17,479 nucleotides of DNA from an uncultured Collinsella sp. (GCA_958346165.1 CATVQO010000014.1:1-17479), one strand, 5' to 3'. Shown: positions 6,135 to 15,687, counted from the first letter of the stretch. Made by a program: numbers and translations. Notes: generated by a model from the letters alone, not told the origin.

Positions 6135-8081
6135 TTAGCTATCGGAATGGCCAGCCGCCGCCTCGGCGCGCTCGGCATTCCATGCAACGAGTGCCTCGTG
6201 GACCGCCTTGGCAACATCGGCAGGTATGCCGCGAACTTTCGCGATCTCTTGCTCGCTCGCCGCGCGCAAACGCTTCATCGAGCCAAAATGGCGCATAAGG
6301 GCACGTTTTCTGGTGGGTCCCACGCCTGGAACGTCATCGAGCACCGAAACCGTCATGGCTTTATCGCGCAACTCACGGTGGAACGTGATGGCAAATCGGT
6401 GGGACTCATCGCGTACCTGTTTAATTAGATAGAGCGAAGCAGACCCGGTCGGCAGCACGACAGGAGTCTCGTCCCAAGGCACAAAAACTTCCTCGTCGGC
6501 CTTCGCCAAGCCACAAACTGGTATATCGAGCCCAAGAGCCTCAAGTTGCTTGATCGCAGCGGTCAATTGCGGCTTACCGCCATCGACAACGAGCAAATCG
6601 GGGCGCGAGCCAAAGCGCTCGTCGGCCATGCGCTCGGGAGCATAGCGTCGTCCCAAAACCTCGGACATCGACACGAAGTCGTTTGCCTCGTCCAATTCGG
6701 CCTGAATTTTAAAACGACGGTACTGGCTCTTGTCGGCGCGCCCGTTGGTAAACACCACCATCGAGGCGACCGTAAAGGTGCCATGCAGTGTAGAGATATC
6801 GAAGCACTCGATACGCAACGGCGGCGATGGCAGCGCCAACGCACTTTCGAGCTCCAGGAGCGCTTGATTGGTGCGGTCGTCAGCGTACCCCGTTCGCATC
6901 ATGTAGCGCATGAGGGCATGGCGCGCATTTTTGGATGCCATATCGAGCAGACGGTGCTTTTCGCCACGCTGCGGCCTATGGAGATGGCAGGAACGCTCAC
7001 GCTTGCCCGCAAGCCACTCCCCCAGCGCCTCCGCATCCTCAAGCTCGACGGAAAGGTTGACCTCAGCTGGAATATCAGCCGTCTCGTCGTAATAGCGCTT
7101 AAGAAAGCCCGACTGGAGCTCTTCCTCGTCAACATCAAGACCCTTGTCGAGAATGAACTCGCAGGTGCGAACTGTTCGGCCCTCGCGAACGACGAAGACG
7201 CAAGCGGCGGAGATGGTCTCCTCGCGATAGAACCCGATGACATCGATATCGACACTGGAGGGAAAAACGACTTGCTGACGATCGTCCAGACCCCTGATGA
7301 CCTCCAAACGACGTTTGACGCGTGCCGCGCGCTCAAAGTCGAGCGCCTCGGCGGCATCCGTCATCTCGGAGGTCAGCTCATCGACGACATCCTTGCGATG
7401 GCCCGACAAAAAGCGCTCGACACGCTTGACGTTCTTGGCATAGTCTGCCGGGGAAATCGCGCCGACACACGCACCCGGGCCGCGCCCGACATGGTAGTCA
7501 AAGCAGGGACGCCCGTTTTGTGCGCAAATCATATTGACGATGTCTTCCTCGCCCTTGTGGGACTCGATGGTACGGCGACAACGACGCCACTCCGCACAGG
7601 ATGCAGAGCAGATGGGGATAACCTTGCGCAGCGTATCTATCGTCTCACGTGCCGCACGGCTATCGGTATAGGGTCCAAAATAGCGCGTTCCCGGCTTATG
7701 ACGCTCACGCGTGTATTTGATCGCGGGATACAGGTCGCCCTTTGTAATGGCGATAAAGGGGTAGCTCTTGTCATCCTTGAGGTCGACGTTAAAGTACGGA
7801 TGGTACTGGCCGATCAGGTTGCGCTCGAGTACAAGCGCCTCATGCTCGGTTTCGACAACGATGTAGTCAAAGCTCGCCACCAGCTGCATCATCAGCGGGA
7901 TCTTTTGACGCTCATCCTGCAGTGTCACGTATTGACGCATGCGGGCGCGCAGGTTTTTCGCCTTGCCCACGTAGATGACATCGCCCTTGGCATCCTTCCA
8001 AAGGTAGCATCCGGGCTGTGTGGGAACGCGCGAAACCTGCTCGGCAAGCGTTGGTATGTTGTCGTGACCGGCCACGCGCAC
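6135..8081 (-). CDS. uvrC: UvrABC excision nuclease subunit C
   Basis: UvrC makes the two incisions around a DNA lesion after UvrA and UvrB have located it. The 648-residue protein has the full domain set. An N-terminal GIY-YIG nuclease (about 17-95) shows YVGKAKNLR (37-45). A UVR motif for UvrB binding lies at about 236-262. An RNase H-like C-terminal nuclease follows, with IECFDIS (Asp428), VVDGGKPQL (Asp500) and DESHRFA (His561). Tandem helix-hairpin-helix elements occupy about 581-626. The start is a GTG directly following the murJ TAG with zero gap, and no Shine-Dalgarno lies at a normal distance. Translation probably depends on coupling to murJ. A second GTG two codons later is equally possible. 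It is last in the ybaK-murJ-uvrC unit, so the repair nuclease is co-transcribed with an envelope gene. Confidence 0.96.
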   Translation of the reverse strand: MRVAGHDNIPTLAEQVSRVPTQPGCYLWKDAKGDVIYVGKAKNLRARMRQYVTLQDERQKIPLMMQLVASFDYIVVETEHEALVLERNLIGQYHPYFNVDLKDDKSYPFIAITKGDLYPAIKYTRERHKPGTRYFGPYTDSRAARETIDTLRKVIPICSASCAEWRRCRRTIESHKGEEDIVNMICAQNGRPCFDYHVGRGPGACVGAISPADYAKNVKRVERFLSGHRKDVVDELTSEMTDAAEALDFERAARVKRRLEVIRGLDDRQQVVFPSSVDIDVIGFYREETISAACVFVVREGRTVRTCEFILDKGLDVDEEELQSGFLKRYYDETADIPAEVNLSVELEDAEALGEWLAGKRERSCHLHRPQRGEKHRLLDMASKNARHALMRYMMRTGYADDRTNQALLELESALALPSPPLRIECFDISTLHGTFTVASMVVFTNGRADKSQYRRFKIQAELDEANDFVSMSEVLGRRYAPERMADERFGSRPDLLVVDGGKPQLTAAIKQLEALGLDIPVCGLAKADEEVFVPWDETPVVLPTGSASLYLIKQVRDESHRFAITFHRELRDKAMTVSVLDDVPGVGPTRKRALMRHFGSMKRLRAASEQEIAKVRGIPADVAKAVHEALVAWNAERAEAAAGHSDS

Positions 8082-9764
8082 CTACTTGCGACGAAGCAGC
8101 GCCGAGACCTCGGGCATCTTAAGGACGACGGCAAGGCCAAAGGTAACAACAAGCGAGGCGACACCCGCAACGCAAACGTAGCCAAGAGTAATCAGAATCG
8201 AGCCGCCAAGTGCCCCGACAAAGTGTTCAAGCGCCCACATGACGCCGGCGCCTGCGGCAGCACCTAGGCCACCGAGCAAAAGGCCAAAGAAACCGCCATG
8301 TAGGATAGATTTGACCTGAAGGCCACGCAGGCGACGACGCAGCCACCACAGCGAACAGCCGACCAAGATCACGTAGTCGACGACATACGAAAGCGCGATT
8401 GCCGGCATACCGAAGCCCAGCACAACGCCAAACAGCAGAACCGAGCCGGCCTGGCCGATGGCGGAATACAGGCAATAGCGGCTATAGGGCTTCATGTCGA
8501 GCAAGGCAGAGAAGCTCTTCTGCATCAACACGACCACGCCGTAGAGCGGCAGCGAGAGCGCCAGGTAGACAAGGTACTCGGACACCAGCGCCACGCCGGA
8601 TTCATCGAACTTGCCAGCACAGTAGATCATATTGAGCGGACGTGCGAAGACAATCAGGTACAGTGCGAACGGAATCAGGAAGAACAGCATCTGGGCGACG
8701 CCACGCGAAATGCCCGTGCGAACGCTGTCGTAATCCTTCTCCTGTGCGTCATGAGAGAGCTCGGTATAGAGCGCCGTCGAAAGCGAGGCGGCAATCAGCG
8801 CGTAGGGCAGCGTGTACCACAGGCGCGCATAGGCGATGACGGAAGGACCCGTCTCGGGCTGGACCACCAGCGCGGCAGCGTTGGTGATAGAAGTCGAGAC
8901 AAACATGCACACCGTGGCGAGCAGCGTCGGGATACCGAGCGCAATCGTCTGGCGCAGCGCGGGGTCCTTAAAGTCGATATGGATATGGGGATGCACGCCG
9001 TGCTTGCCAAGCGCGGGAATCTGACATGCCATCTGAACAAAGACACCGAGGGTCGTACCGGCCGCAATCAAGATGATGCCGGCACGTTCGCCAAACTGTG
9101 CGGACACGGGCGCAAAACCCATAAAGCTCGCAATGACGATCACATTGTTGAGGACCGGGGCAAACGTCGACCAGAAGTAGTCGCGGTGTGCGTTGAGAAC
9201 GCCCGAGAACACCGAGCCCAAACCATAAAACAGAATCTGGATGGCAAAGAAACGGAACATGAACGCAGCGGTATCCATGCTGCCGCCGTCACCCGAAAGG
9301 AACGATTGCGTCCAGATAAAGCCCGGGGCGAACACGGTCCCCAGCAACGAAATGCCACCCAGCACCAAAAGCAGAATGCCGAGCAGGTTGCCCACGTACT
9401 CGTTCGAGGCCTCGCGACCCTGCTCACGCCTCACGCCCATGTACACGGGCAAAAACGCCGTCACGAGCATGCCGCCCATCACGAGTTCGTAGAGCATATT
9501 GGGCAGGTTGTTGGCGACCTGATAGGAGGACGAGAGTAGCGACATGCCGATAGCGGCCGCCATTGCCCACGTGCGGATAAAACCGGTGACGCGAGACACG
9601 ATGGTCAGGATGGTCATAAGCCCGGCGGAACGACCAACCGTGGAGTAGTCCGACGAGCCCATGTCGTCAGTGTCATCTCGCGACGAAGAAGCTTCGGATG
9701 AGGGTGTCTGAGGCGCAGATTCTTTTGCAAAATGAGCTCCGCGCTTCAATTCTTCCTGCGGCAT
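8082..9764 (-). CDS. murJ: Lipid II flippase MurJ (MviN family)
   Basis: MurJ flips lipid II, the peptidoglycan precursor, to the outer face of the cytoplasmic membrane. The 560-residue protein is hydrophobic throughout, with many membrane spans. It carries the family N-terminal motif SRVTGFIR (57-64), followed by SYQVANNLPNMLYELVMGG and the AFLPVY segment. It begins with a polar, Ser/Asp/Glu-rich tail of about 45 residues not found in the core family, probably cytoplasmic. The ATG at 9764 has AGAGGA a few bases upstream, lying within the end of ybaK, whose stop is only 3 bases away. The end abuts uvrC directly. In some actinobacteria MurJ homologues carry long cytoplasmic extensions with regulatory roles; no such C-terminal domain is present here. 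Assignment to the MviN/MurJ family is secure. Confidence 0.92.
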   Translation of the reverse strand: MPQEELKRGAHFAKESAPQTPSSEASSSRDDTDDMGSSDYSTVGRSAGLMTILTIVSRVTGFIRTWAMAAAIGMSLLSSSYQVANNLPNMLYELVMGGMLVTAFLPVYMGVRREQGREASNEYVGNLLGILLLVLGGISLLGTVFAPGFIWTQSFLSGDGGSMDTAAFMFRFFAIQILFYGLGSVFSGVLNAHRDYFWSTFAPVLNNVIVIASFMGFAPVSAQFGERAGIILIAAGTTLGVFVQMACQIPALGKHGVHPHIHIDFKDPALRQTIALGIPTLLATVCMFVSTSITNAAALVVQPETGPSVIAYARLWYTLPYALIAASLSTALYTELSHDAQEKDYDSVRTGISRGVAQMLFFLIPFALYLIVFARPLNMIYCAGKFDESGVALVSEYLVYLALSLPLYGVVVLMQKSFSALLDMKPYSRYCLYSAIGQAGSVLLFGVVLGFGMPAIALSYVVDYVILVGCSLWWLRRRLRGLQVKSILHGGFFGLLLGGLGAAAGAGVMWALEHFVGALGGSILITLGYVCVAGVASLVVTFGLAVVLKMPEVSALLRRK

Positions 9765-9767
9765 CGC

Positions 9768-10268
9768 TCAGTCCTCTCTCGTAATCGCGGCAACCGTCGC
9801 CCCGCAAAATGCAATTAAATCATCGGGTGCAAGCTCGAGCTGATAACCACGCTTGCCTCCCGAAATAAAAATGGTATCCCAAAGGACACATGTCTCATCA
9901 ATGAGCGTCCGGTAGCGTTTTTTCATACCGACCGGGCTGCAGCCGCCGCGAACGTAGCCAGTCGCCGCAAGCAAATCCTTCACATGCATCATGGCCAAGG
10001 ACTTCTCCCCCGCGGCACGCGCGGCGGACTTTAGATCGAGCTCGTCGGCAACAGGGATACAGCACACGACATAGTCGTTGGACGGTGTCACGCAGACCAA
10101 AGTCTTAAATCCTTGACCGGGCTCCTCGCCAAGCTGCTCCGAAATCGCGACACCCAGGCCCACCGACTCATCACCATCGTCTTCGTACGTATGTAGAACA
10201 TAGGAAATGCCGGCGCTTTCCAGCTCGCGCATCGCATTGGTTTTTGGCGTCTTTACAGCCTTTGCCAT
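9768..10268 (-). CDS. ybaK: Cys-tRNA(Pro)/Cys-tRNA deacylase, YbaK/EbsC family
   Basis: YbaK-type enzymes hydrolyse Cys-tRNA(Pro) made in error by prolyl-tRNA synthetase, protecting translation fidelity. The 166-residue length is typical. The start is the ATG at 10268 because AAAGGA (10275-10280) lies 6 bases upstream; a longer open frame to 10364 would begin upstream of the likely promoter. Family landmarks are FKTLVC with Lys55, the presumed essential lysine, and IPVADELDLK (71-80), which ends at Lys80. GYVRGGCSPVGMKK (104-117) is the hallmark loop, and an ISGGKRG turn follows near 135. It is the first gene of the ybaK-murJ-uvrC unit. A TATACT -10 lies about 38 bases before its start, and a stem-loop separates it from uvrA. 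Confidence 0.93.
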   Translation of the reverse strand: MAKAVKTPKTNAMRELESAGISYVLHTYEDDGDESVGLGVAISEQLGEEPGQGFKTLVCVTPSNDYVVCCIPVADELDLKSAARAAGEKSLAMMHVKDLLAATGYVRGGCSPVGMKKRYRTLIDETCVLWDTIFISGGKRGYQLELAPDDLIAFCGATVAAITRED

Positions 10269-10305
10269 GACATATCCTTTCCCTCGCATTCGGACGCAAG
10301 GATTA

Positions 10306-10311
10306 AGTATA
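10306..10311 (-). promoter_or_regulatory. Candidate -10 element for the ybaK-murJ-uvrC operon
   Basis: TATACT on the minus strand matches five of six consensus -10 positions and would start transcription near 10299, about 30 bases before the ybaK ATG. The -35 is poor; a GTGACG-like hexamer sits about 19 bases upstream. It lies after the uvrA stem-loop, consistent with a separate transcript. Confidence 0.35.
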
Positions 10312-10349
10312 TGTCCAATTCGGCTGCATACGTCACTTCGGCACAGCAA

Positions 10350-10380
10350 GCGCCATCGAATCACAAGGAGTCGATGGCGC
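10350..10380 (-). terminator. Stem-loop after uvrA
   Basis: GCGCCATCGA (10350-10359) and TCGATGGCGC (10371-10380) form a perfect 10-bp stem with an 11-base loop. It begins 20 bases after the uvrA stop, the usual place for a terminator. The following minus-strand bases (TTGCTGTG) are only mildly T-rich, so termination may be partial, with some readthrough into ybaK. Confidence 0.65.
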
Positions 10381-10400
10381 CCATAAACTGAATCGCCTAT

Positions 10401-13280
10401 TTATTGAGCATCAAGTTGAGCCTGACGCTCCCGGTCACGCCTGAGCAACGGCGCCAAAAACTTGCCCGTATAACTCTGCGGACAGTCCGCAACCTGCTCC
10501 GGTGTGCCCGAAACCACGACGGTTCCGCCGCCGTTACCGCCCTCGGGACCCATATCGATCAGGCGGTCGGCAACCTTGATGACATCAAGGTTGTGCTCAA
10601 TCACCAGCACCGTGTTGCCCGCATCGACCAAACGCTGCAGCACATCGAGCAGCTGGCGGACGTCCTCAAAATGAAGACCGGTCGTCGGCTCGTCCAAAAT
10701 ATAGAACGTCTTGCCCGTCTGGCGTCGATGAAGCTCCTTGGCGAGCTTCACACGCTGCGCCTCGCCGCCCGAGAGCGTCGTGGCGGGCTGGCCCAGGCTC
10801 ACGTAGCCTAAGCCTACATCGTACAGCGTCTGGAGCTTGCGCTTAATCTGCGGGATATTCCCAAAGAAGGCCAGCGCCTCGGTGACGCTCATGTCGAGCA
10901 CGTCCGAGATGGTCTTGCCACGGTAGGTGACCTCGAGTGTCTCGCGGTTGTAGCGTTTACCGCCGCAAACTTCGCAGGGGACGTAGATATCGGGAAGGAA
11001 GTGCATCTCGATCTTGATCTGCCCGTCGCCCTTGCACGCCTCACAGCGCCCGCCACTCACATTAAAGGAGAAACGACCCGGCGAGTAGCCGCGCGCCTTC
11101 GACTCCGGCGTACTCGCAAACAGTGCGCGAAGATCATCCCACAGGCCGATATAGGTAGCAGGGTTGGAACGCGGCGTACGGCCAATCGGCGACTGGTCGA
11201 TATCGATAACCTTATCGATACACTCAATGCCCTCGATTTTCTTATACGGACCCACAGGGCGCGTCGAGCGGTGAATGGCATTCGTAAGGGCAGGCGCAAT
11301 GGTGTCGGTAACCAGGGAGCTCTTGCCCGATCCCGACACGCCGGTAACAACCGTAAGCGTACCAAACTCGATCTTGGCAGTAACGTTTTTGAGGTTGTTG
11401 GCTCGAGCGCCCGTAATTTTAAGGCAGCCGCGACCGGGCTTGCGCCGTTCATCAGGCACCCGAATCATTCGTTTGCCGGTCAGGTAAGCGCCCGTCATCG
11501 ACTCAGGACACGCCATGATATCAGCAGGCGTTCCCGCCGCGACTACGTGCCCGCCGTTGACACCGGCGCCGGGCCCCATGTCGATCACGTAGTCGGCGGC
11601 ACGGATTGTATCCTCGTCGTGTTCGACAACGATAACGGTATTGCCGATATCGCGCAGGCGCTCGAGCGTCTTAATCAGGCGCTCGTTGTCACGCTGATGA
11701 AGACCGATCGAGGGCTCGTCCAGAATATAGAGCACGCCCATGAGACCCGCGCCGATCTGCGTTGCCAGTCGAATACGCTGCGCCTCGCCACCGGAAAGCG
11801 TCGCCGAGGCACGATCGAGCGTCAGATAGTCGAGTCCAACATCGACCAGAAAACGCAAGCGCTCCAGGATTTCCTTGACGATACGGCCGCCGATAAACTG
11901 TTGGCGCTCGGTGAGTTCCAGGCCCTCAAAAAACTCGAGCGATTCACGGCACGACAGGCAACAAACCTCGTAAATGGACTTGCCGCCCACGGTGACGGCA
12001 AGCATCTCGGAGCGCAAACGAGCGCCGTGGCAGGTCGAGCACGGCTCCTCGCGAATGTACTTCTCCAGGCGCGCCTTGGTGTTCTCGTTCGTCGTCTCGG
12101 TATAGCGTTCGTACAGGATGTTGCGAACGCCCGAAAACTTGGTATCCCACTGGCTGCGACGCCCATCGAGCTTTTGATAGTCGACCGAAATCTTCGTGTC
12201 GCCCATGCCATCCAAAAACGCACGACGCACGCGAGGGGGCAAGTCCCCCCACGGCGTATCGGCGCTCACCTTAAAGTGTTTGCAGACCGCAGCAAAAATC
12301 TGCGGATAGTAGTTCGAATTGCCAAACAGGCTACCAAAGACTCCGTCGGCAATGGACTTCGAGGGATCCTCAATCAGCGCCTCGGCATCAACGGTTTTCT
12401 TAAAGCCCAGGCCGTCGCACTCAGGACATGCGCCATAGGGAGCGTTGAACGAAAAGTCGCGGGGTTGTAGGTCGTCGATGGAGTGCCCGTGCTCCGGGCA
12501 TGCCAGAGCCAACGAATACTCCAGTAGCTCGCCCTCGGTCCCCTCGGGAGCGTCGCGATCGGGCAGCATGTATACGTTCACATTACCGTGCGCCAAGGCA
12601 GTCGCCTGTTCAACAGACTCGGCGATACGGCCCAGAGAATTCTCACGGATCACGATGCGGTCGACTACGACCTCGATATCGTGTTTGAACTTCTTGTCCA
12701 GATCGATCGGATCATCGAGCGAGCGCACTTCGCCGTCGACACGCACGCGGCTAAAGCCCTCGGCGCGAAGGTCCTCAAACAGTTTGGTGTACTCGCCTTT
12801 TCGCCCGCGCACCACCGGTGCCAGCACAAACGCGCGGCGACCCTCCCCCGCCGCCAAGACTTTGTCGGCAACCTGGTCGGTCGTCTGGCGCTCAATGACG
12901 CGGCCGCATTCGGGACAGTGCGGGGTGCCCACACGGGCGAACAGCAGGCGCAGATAGTCATAAATCTCGGTTACGGTGCCAACCGTCGAGCGAGGGTTTT
13001 TAGACGTCGTCTTTTGGTCGATCGACACCGCCGGCGAAAGGCCGTCGATTGAATCCAAGTCGGGTTTGTCCATCTGGCCCAAGAACTGGCGCGCATAGCT
13101 CGAAAGACTCTCGACGTATCGACGCTGGCCCTCGGCATAGATAGTGTCAAATGCCAGCGAACTCTTGCCCGAGCCAGAAAGACCGGTAATGACCACGAGT
13201 TGGTCACGCGGAATGGAAACATCGATATCACGGAGGTTGTGCTCACGAGCGCCGCGAATAACGATAGAAGAATCAGACAT
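10401..13280 (-). CDS. uvrA: UvrABC system subunit A (DNA damage-recognition ATPase)
   Basis: UvrA is the dimeric ABC-type ATPase that recognises DNA damage and loads UvrB in nucleotide excision repair. The 959-residue length is normal. The start is the ATG at 13280, since AAGGAG (13286-13291) precedes it by 5 bases; an in-frame extension to 13346 lacks such a site. Two ABC modules are complete. The first has Walker A GLSGSGKS (33-40), signature LSGGEAQR (495-502) and Walker B ending DEP (521-523). The second has Walker A GVSGSGKS (647-654), signature LSGGEAQR (836-843) and DEP (863-865). Zinc-binding cysteines form CEAC (746-749) with CEVC (769-772); another zinc site is suggested by Cys261/His264 with CPEC at 285-288. 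Both modules look active. A candidate LexA box lies upstream and a stem-loop follows the stop. UvrC is encoded nearby in a separate unit; uvrB is not in the window. Confidence 0.97.
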   Translation of the reverse strand: MSDSSIVIRGAREHNLRDIDVSIPRDQLVVITGLSGSGKSSLAFDTIYAEGQRRYVESLSSYARQFLGQMDKPDLDSIDGLSPAVSIDQKTTSKNPRSTVGTVTEIYDYLRLLFARVGTPHCPECGRVIERQTTDQVADKVLAAGEGRRAFVLAPVVRGRKGEYTKLFEDLRAEGFSRVRVDGEVRSLDDPIDLDKKFKHDIEVVVDRIVIRENSLGRIAESVEQATALAHGNVNVYMLPDRDAPEGTEGELLEYSLALACPEHGHSIDDLQPRDFSFNAPYGACPECDGLGFKKTVDAEALIEDPSKSIADGVFGSLFGNSNYYPQIFAAVCKHFKVSADTPWGDLPPRVRRAFLDGMGDTKISVDYQKLDGRRSQWDTKFSGVRNILYERYTETTNENTKARLEKYIREEPCSTCHGARLRSEMLAVTVGGKSIYEVCCLSCRESLEFFEGLELTERQQFIGGRIVKEILERLRFLVDVGLDYLTLDRASATLSGGEAQRIRLATQIGAGLMGVLYILDEPSIGLHQRDNERLIKTLERLRDIGNTVIVVEHDEDTIRAADYVIDMGPGAGVNGGHVVAAGTPADIMACPESMTGAYLTGKRMIRVPDERRKPGRGCLKITGARANNLKNVTAKIEFGTLTVVTGVSGSGKSSLVTDTIAPALTNAIHRSTRPVGPYKKIEGIECIDKVIDIDQSPIGRTPRSNPATYIGLWDDLRALFASTPESKARGYSPGRFSFNVSGGRCEACKGDGQIKIEMHFLPDIYVPCEVCGGKRYNRETLEVTYRGKTISDVLDMSVTEALAFFGNIPQIKRKLQTLYDVGLGYVSLGQPATTLSGGEAQRVKLAKELHRRQTGKTFYILDEPTTGLHFEDVRQLLDVLQRLVDAGNTVLVIEHNLDVIKVADRLIDMGPEGGNGGGTVVVSGTPEQVADCPQSYTGKFLAPLLRRDRERQAQLDAQ

Positions 13281-13308
13281 GGAAGCTCCTTGCCTCCTAT
13301 TGCATCGA

Positions 13309-13314
13309 ATCATA
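13309..13314 (-). promoter_or_regulatory. Candidate -10 element for uvrA
   Basis: TATGAT on the minus strand matches five of six -10 positions and lies 29 bases before the uvrA ATG, leaving a short leader that contains two purine-rich GGAGG/AAGGAG blocks. No good -35 is visible at 16-18 bases. Confidence 0.3.
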
Positions 13315-13341
13315 CTGTCGATGAGTTTAGCGCACTCGACG

Positions 13342-13355
13342 CGCACAGATGTTCG
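13342..13355 (-). promoter_or_regulatory. Candidate LexA (SOS) box upstream of uvrA
   Basis: The minus strand reads CGAAC-ATCT-GTGCG. The Gram-positive/actinobacterial LexA site is CGAAC-N4-GTTCG, so nine of the ten specified bases match and one differs (G for T in the right arm). It lies 61 bases upstream of the uvrA start and just above the likely core promoter. uvrA is a known SOS gene in Bacillus and mycobacteria, which makes the position sensible. LexA is not encoded in this window. Confidence 0.5.
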
Positions 13356-13423
13356 TAATACAAGATTCGCAGACCTTTAGCTTTGCGTATCGGGTGCTTT
13401 GTTTCTCGAAATGTCGTGGAAAG

Positions 13424-13461
13424 GTTACAGTAATCTACTACTGAACTTAATTTGCTGTAAC
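13424..13461 (+). repeat. 7-bp inverted repeat before the LTA-synthase-like gene
   Basis: GTTACAG (13424-13430) and CTGTAAC (13455-13461) are exact reverse complements 24 bases apart. They end at the ribosome binding site of the downstream gene. They could be an operator or a leader hairpin that exposes or hides that site. Confidence 0.4.
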
Positions 13462-13473
13462 AGAGGAACGTCC

Positions 13474-15627
13474 ATGACCGAAGATATCCCCCTTGAAATC
13501 ACTTCGAGCGACATGGCCAATCTGCCCATATTCATCGCCGTCCTTATCGTGGCCACCGTCGTCGTGCGCGTGTATTTTTCAATCAAACACAATGAAAAGC
13601 CGCCCATTGCCCGCGTCTTTTGGTGCGCGACGCTCCTCATCCCGCTCGGCATGGTAGCTGCATGGATTACGAATCAATTGCTCGTAAATGAGGACAATTC
13701 CCTATGGGTCCTTTCTTATTCGGCGCTCGGTGCTACCGCCGTCATACTTCTTGTCGAGCCCTTGGTTTCGGGACTTATCGACCAAACCGATCTTGCGACG
13801 GGAACGGTTGCCTGTATTTGCCGTGACATCCTTGTCATCGCCGCTGTTTCAGCGCTCTCGTTCGTTTCACTCGAAATTGCCTGTAACGAAACGTTCTATC
13901 GCATTCCCGCCAACTCATTCGGGTTTTCCGTCGGGCTGCTCGCGACGGTTCTGCTCTCCCTTTATTTGCTGGGACAGCGTCATGGAGGCGTCATGGCCCT
14001 CGTGCCCGTCGCCTGTTGCATCCTTGGCATTGCCGAGCACTTCGTCATAACGTTTAAAGGCGAGGCCATCCTGCCAAGCGATATCTTGGCCCTTGGCACC
14101 GCAATGGAAGTGAGCGAGGGATACGAGTTTACCTTTACCGCCGGAATCGTAACCTCTCTAGCCCTGCTGGAGATTTCCCTGGGGCTTCTTTCGCTTATCC
14201 GACCGAGAAAGCTCCGTACGCCCACCCATGTCTTCCCCGCAATCGCCGCTAACCTCTGCGCTTTTCTGCTAGTGACCGTTGTGGGGCTCTCGGGCTTTTC
14301 CAGCATCGACTTGGAGCAGGCGCTGAATTTTGGATTTGACCGTTGGCAGCCCATCACCACGTATGCGTCTCAGGGTTTTATCACTTCGTTCACCGAAATG
14401 GTCAACGAGTTGCCCATTGAGAAGCCCGAAGACTATACGCCCGATGAGGCGCAGAGCATCGAGCAGGAGCTCGCCGCCACCTACGACAGCACGTATGGCT
14501 CGAGCGAGCAGCGCGCGGCGGCCGTTGCCCAGTTCAATGAAATCAAGCCGACGATTGTTGCCGTCATGAATGAGAGTTTTAGCGACCTTTCGTGCTTTGA
14601 GCAGCTCCAGGCGGCCGGGTACACCGGCCCCGCATTCTACAACTCGCTTCCCGACACACTTGTTCGCGGCACCATGCTCGCTTCGGTCGCCGGTGGCGGA
14701 ACGGCGAACTCCGAATTCGAATTTTTGACCGGAGCGACAACGGCCTTTGTTGGATTGGGCAAAATCCCCTATCAGCTGTATCAGATGAATGGCGTCAACA
14801 GCCTGGCAAAGGACCTTAAAGAGCTTGGGTATACCGCTACGGCTATGCACCCGCAAAACCCCGTCAACTACCATCGAGATAAAATCTATCAGCAGCTGGG
14901 CTTTGGAGACTTTCTTTCAATCGGCGATTTCGAAGGTGCGTCCTATTACCATGCCGGCGTATGCGACTACGTCACCTACGACAAGATACTCGACCTGCTT
15001 AGAACCGACGAAGCCCCGCAGTTCATCTTTGACGTCACGATGCAAAATCACGGCGGCTACGACTATGGCACCGTTCCCGCCGAGGAGCTGACAAACTATT
15101 GGGTTGAGGGAGCCAGCGAGGGTGCCAATAGCGCGCTCAACACCTATCTTACCTGCATCAACGCATCCGACCGGGACCTCGAGTACTTTATCAACGAGCT
15201 CCGCAATATCGGCAGACCGGTTGTCCTTGTCTTTTTTGGCGACCATCAGCCGAGCGCCGCAACGACTCTCAACGACGAGCTGTACCCCCAGGAAGATACG
15301 GCAAGCCACGCTTTCCGTATCTATCAGTCGACATATTTTGTCTGGGCTAACTATGAAATCGCCGGCAATACCGAGCTCAACGTCTACGACACCGTCGGGG
15401 CAAACGAGATTGCAGCCATTACCCTTAATAAGATCGGCGCCCCGCTCACCGACTATCAAAAGGCTCTGCTTGCAACAAGGTCAGATGTGCCCACCATCAA
15501 TGTCGCCGGCTACCTTGGTGCCGACGGGCTGCGCTACGACTTGGAATCTGAAGACAGCCCATACGCCTCGACGATCGACAAGCTGCAGCGCATGCAATAC
15601 CTCGAGTTCGCCAGCAAAGTTCAGTAA
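13474..15627 (+). CDS. LTA synthase / phosphoglycerol transferase family membrane protein
   Basis: Members of this alkaline-phosphatase-superfamily group transfer glycerol-phosphate from phosphatidylglycerol onto lipoteichoic acid or related cell-surface glycans. The 717-residue protein starts at the ATG at 13474, with AGAGGA (13462-13467) 6 bases upstream. The first 280 residues contain about eight hydrophobic segments (near 15-35, 47-65, 77-102, 110-135, 149-167, 172-192, 220-242, 251-275). The extracytoplasmic catalytic domain (about 357-640) aligns well by spacing with S. aureus LtaS. It has a metal ligand at Glu367 in MNESFSD, the nucleophile Thr410 in GGGTANSEFE, His526 in QNHGGY, and Asp590/His591 in FGDHQPS. 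All key residues are present, so an active enzyme is likely. It is transcribed divergently from uvrA. Whether the product is true LTA or another phosphoglycerol-decorated glycan cannot be read from sequence. Confidence 0.88.
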   Translation: MTEDIPLEITSSDMANLPIFIAVLIVATVVVRVYFSIKHNEKPPIARVFWCATLLIPLGMVAAWITNQLLVNEDNSLWVLSYSALGATAVILLVEPLVSGLIDQTDLATGTVACICRDILVIAAVSALSFVSLEIACNETFYRIPANSFGFSVGLLATVLLSLYLLGQRHGGVMALVPVACCILGIAEHFVITFKGEAILPSDILALGTAMEVSEGYEFTFTAGIVTSLALLEISLGLLSLIRPRKLRTPTHVFPAIAANLCAFLLVTVVGLSGFSSIDLEQALNFGFDRWQPITTYASQGFITSFTEMVNELPIEKPEDYTPDEAQSIEQELAATYDSTYGSSEQRAAAVAQFNEIKPTIVAVMNESFSDLSCFEQLQAAGYTGPAFYNSLPDTLVRGTMLASVAGGGTANSEFEFLTGATTAFVGLGKIPYQLYQMNGVNSLAKDLKELGYTATAMHPQNPVNYHRDKIYQQLGFGDFLSIGDFEGASYYHAGVCDYVTYDKILDLLRTDEAPQFIFDVTMQNHGGYDYGTVPAEELTNYWVEGASEGANSALNTYLTCINASDRDLEYFINELRNIGRPVVLVFFGDHQPSAATTLNDELYPQEDTASHAFRIYQSTYFVWANYEIAGNTELNVYDTVGANEIAAITLNKIGAPLTDYQKALLATRSDVPTINVAGYLGADGLRYDLESEDSPYASTIDKLQRMQYLEFASKVQ

Positions 15628-15687
15628 GCCCGCCCATTCGCTTGGACCCATCGTATTGCAAGCACGCTCGGCCCAAATGCATCGCAA

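Noticed and set aside
6546..8267. A 573-codon plus-strand frame opposite uvrC and the end of murJ
   Set aside because: It overlaps two well-conserved genes on the other strand and has no family motifs.
11001..12470. A 489-codon plus-strand frame opposite uvrA
   Set aside because: It is antisense to the core of uvrA and rich in Arg/Ala/Thr with no recognisable fold; a codon-bias shadow.
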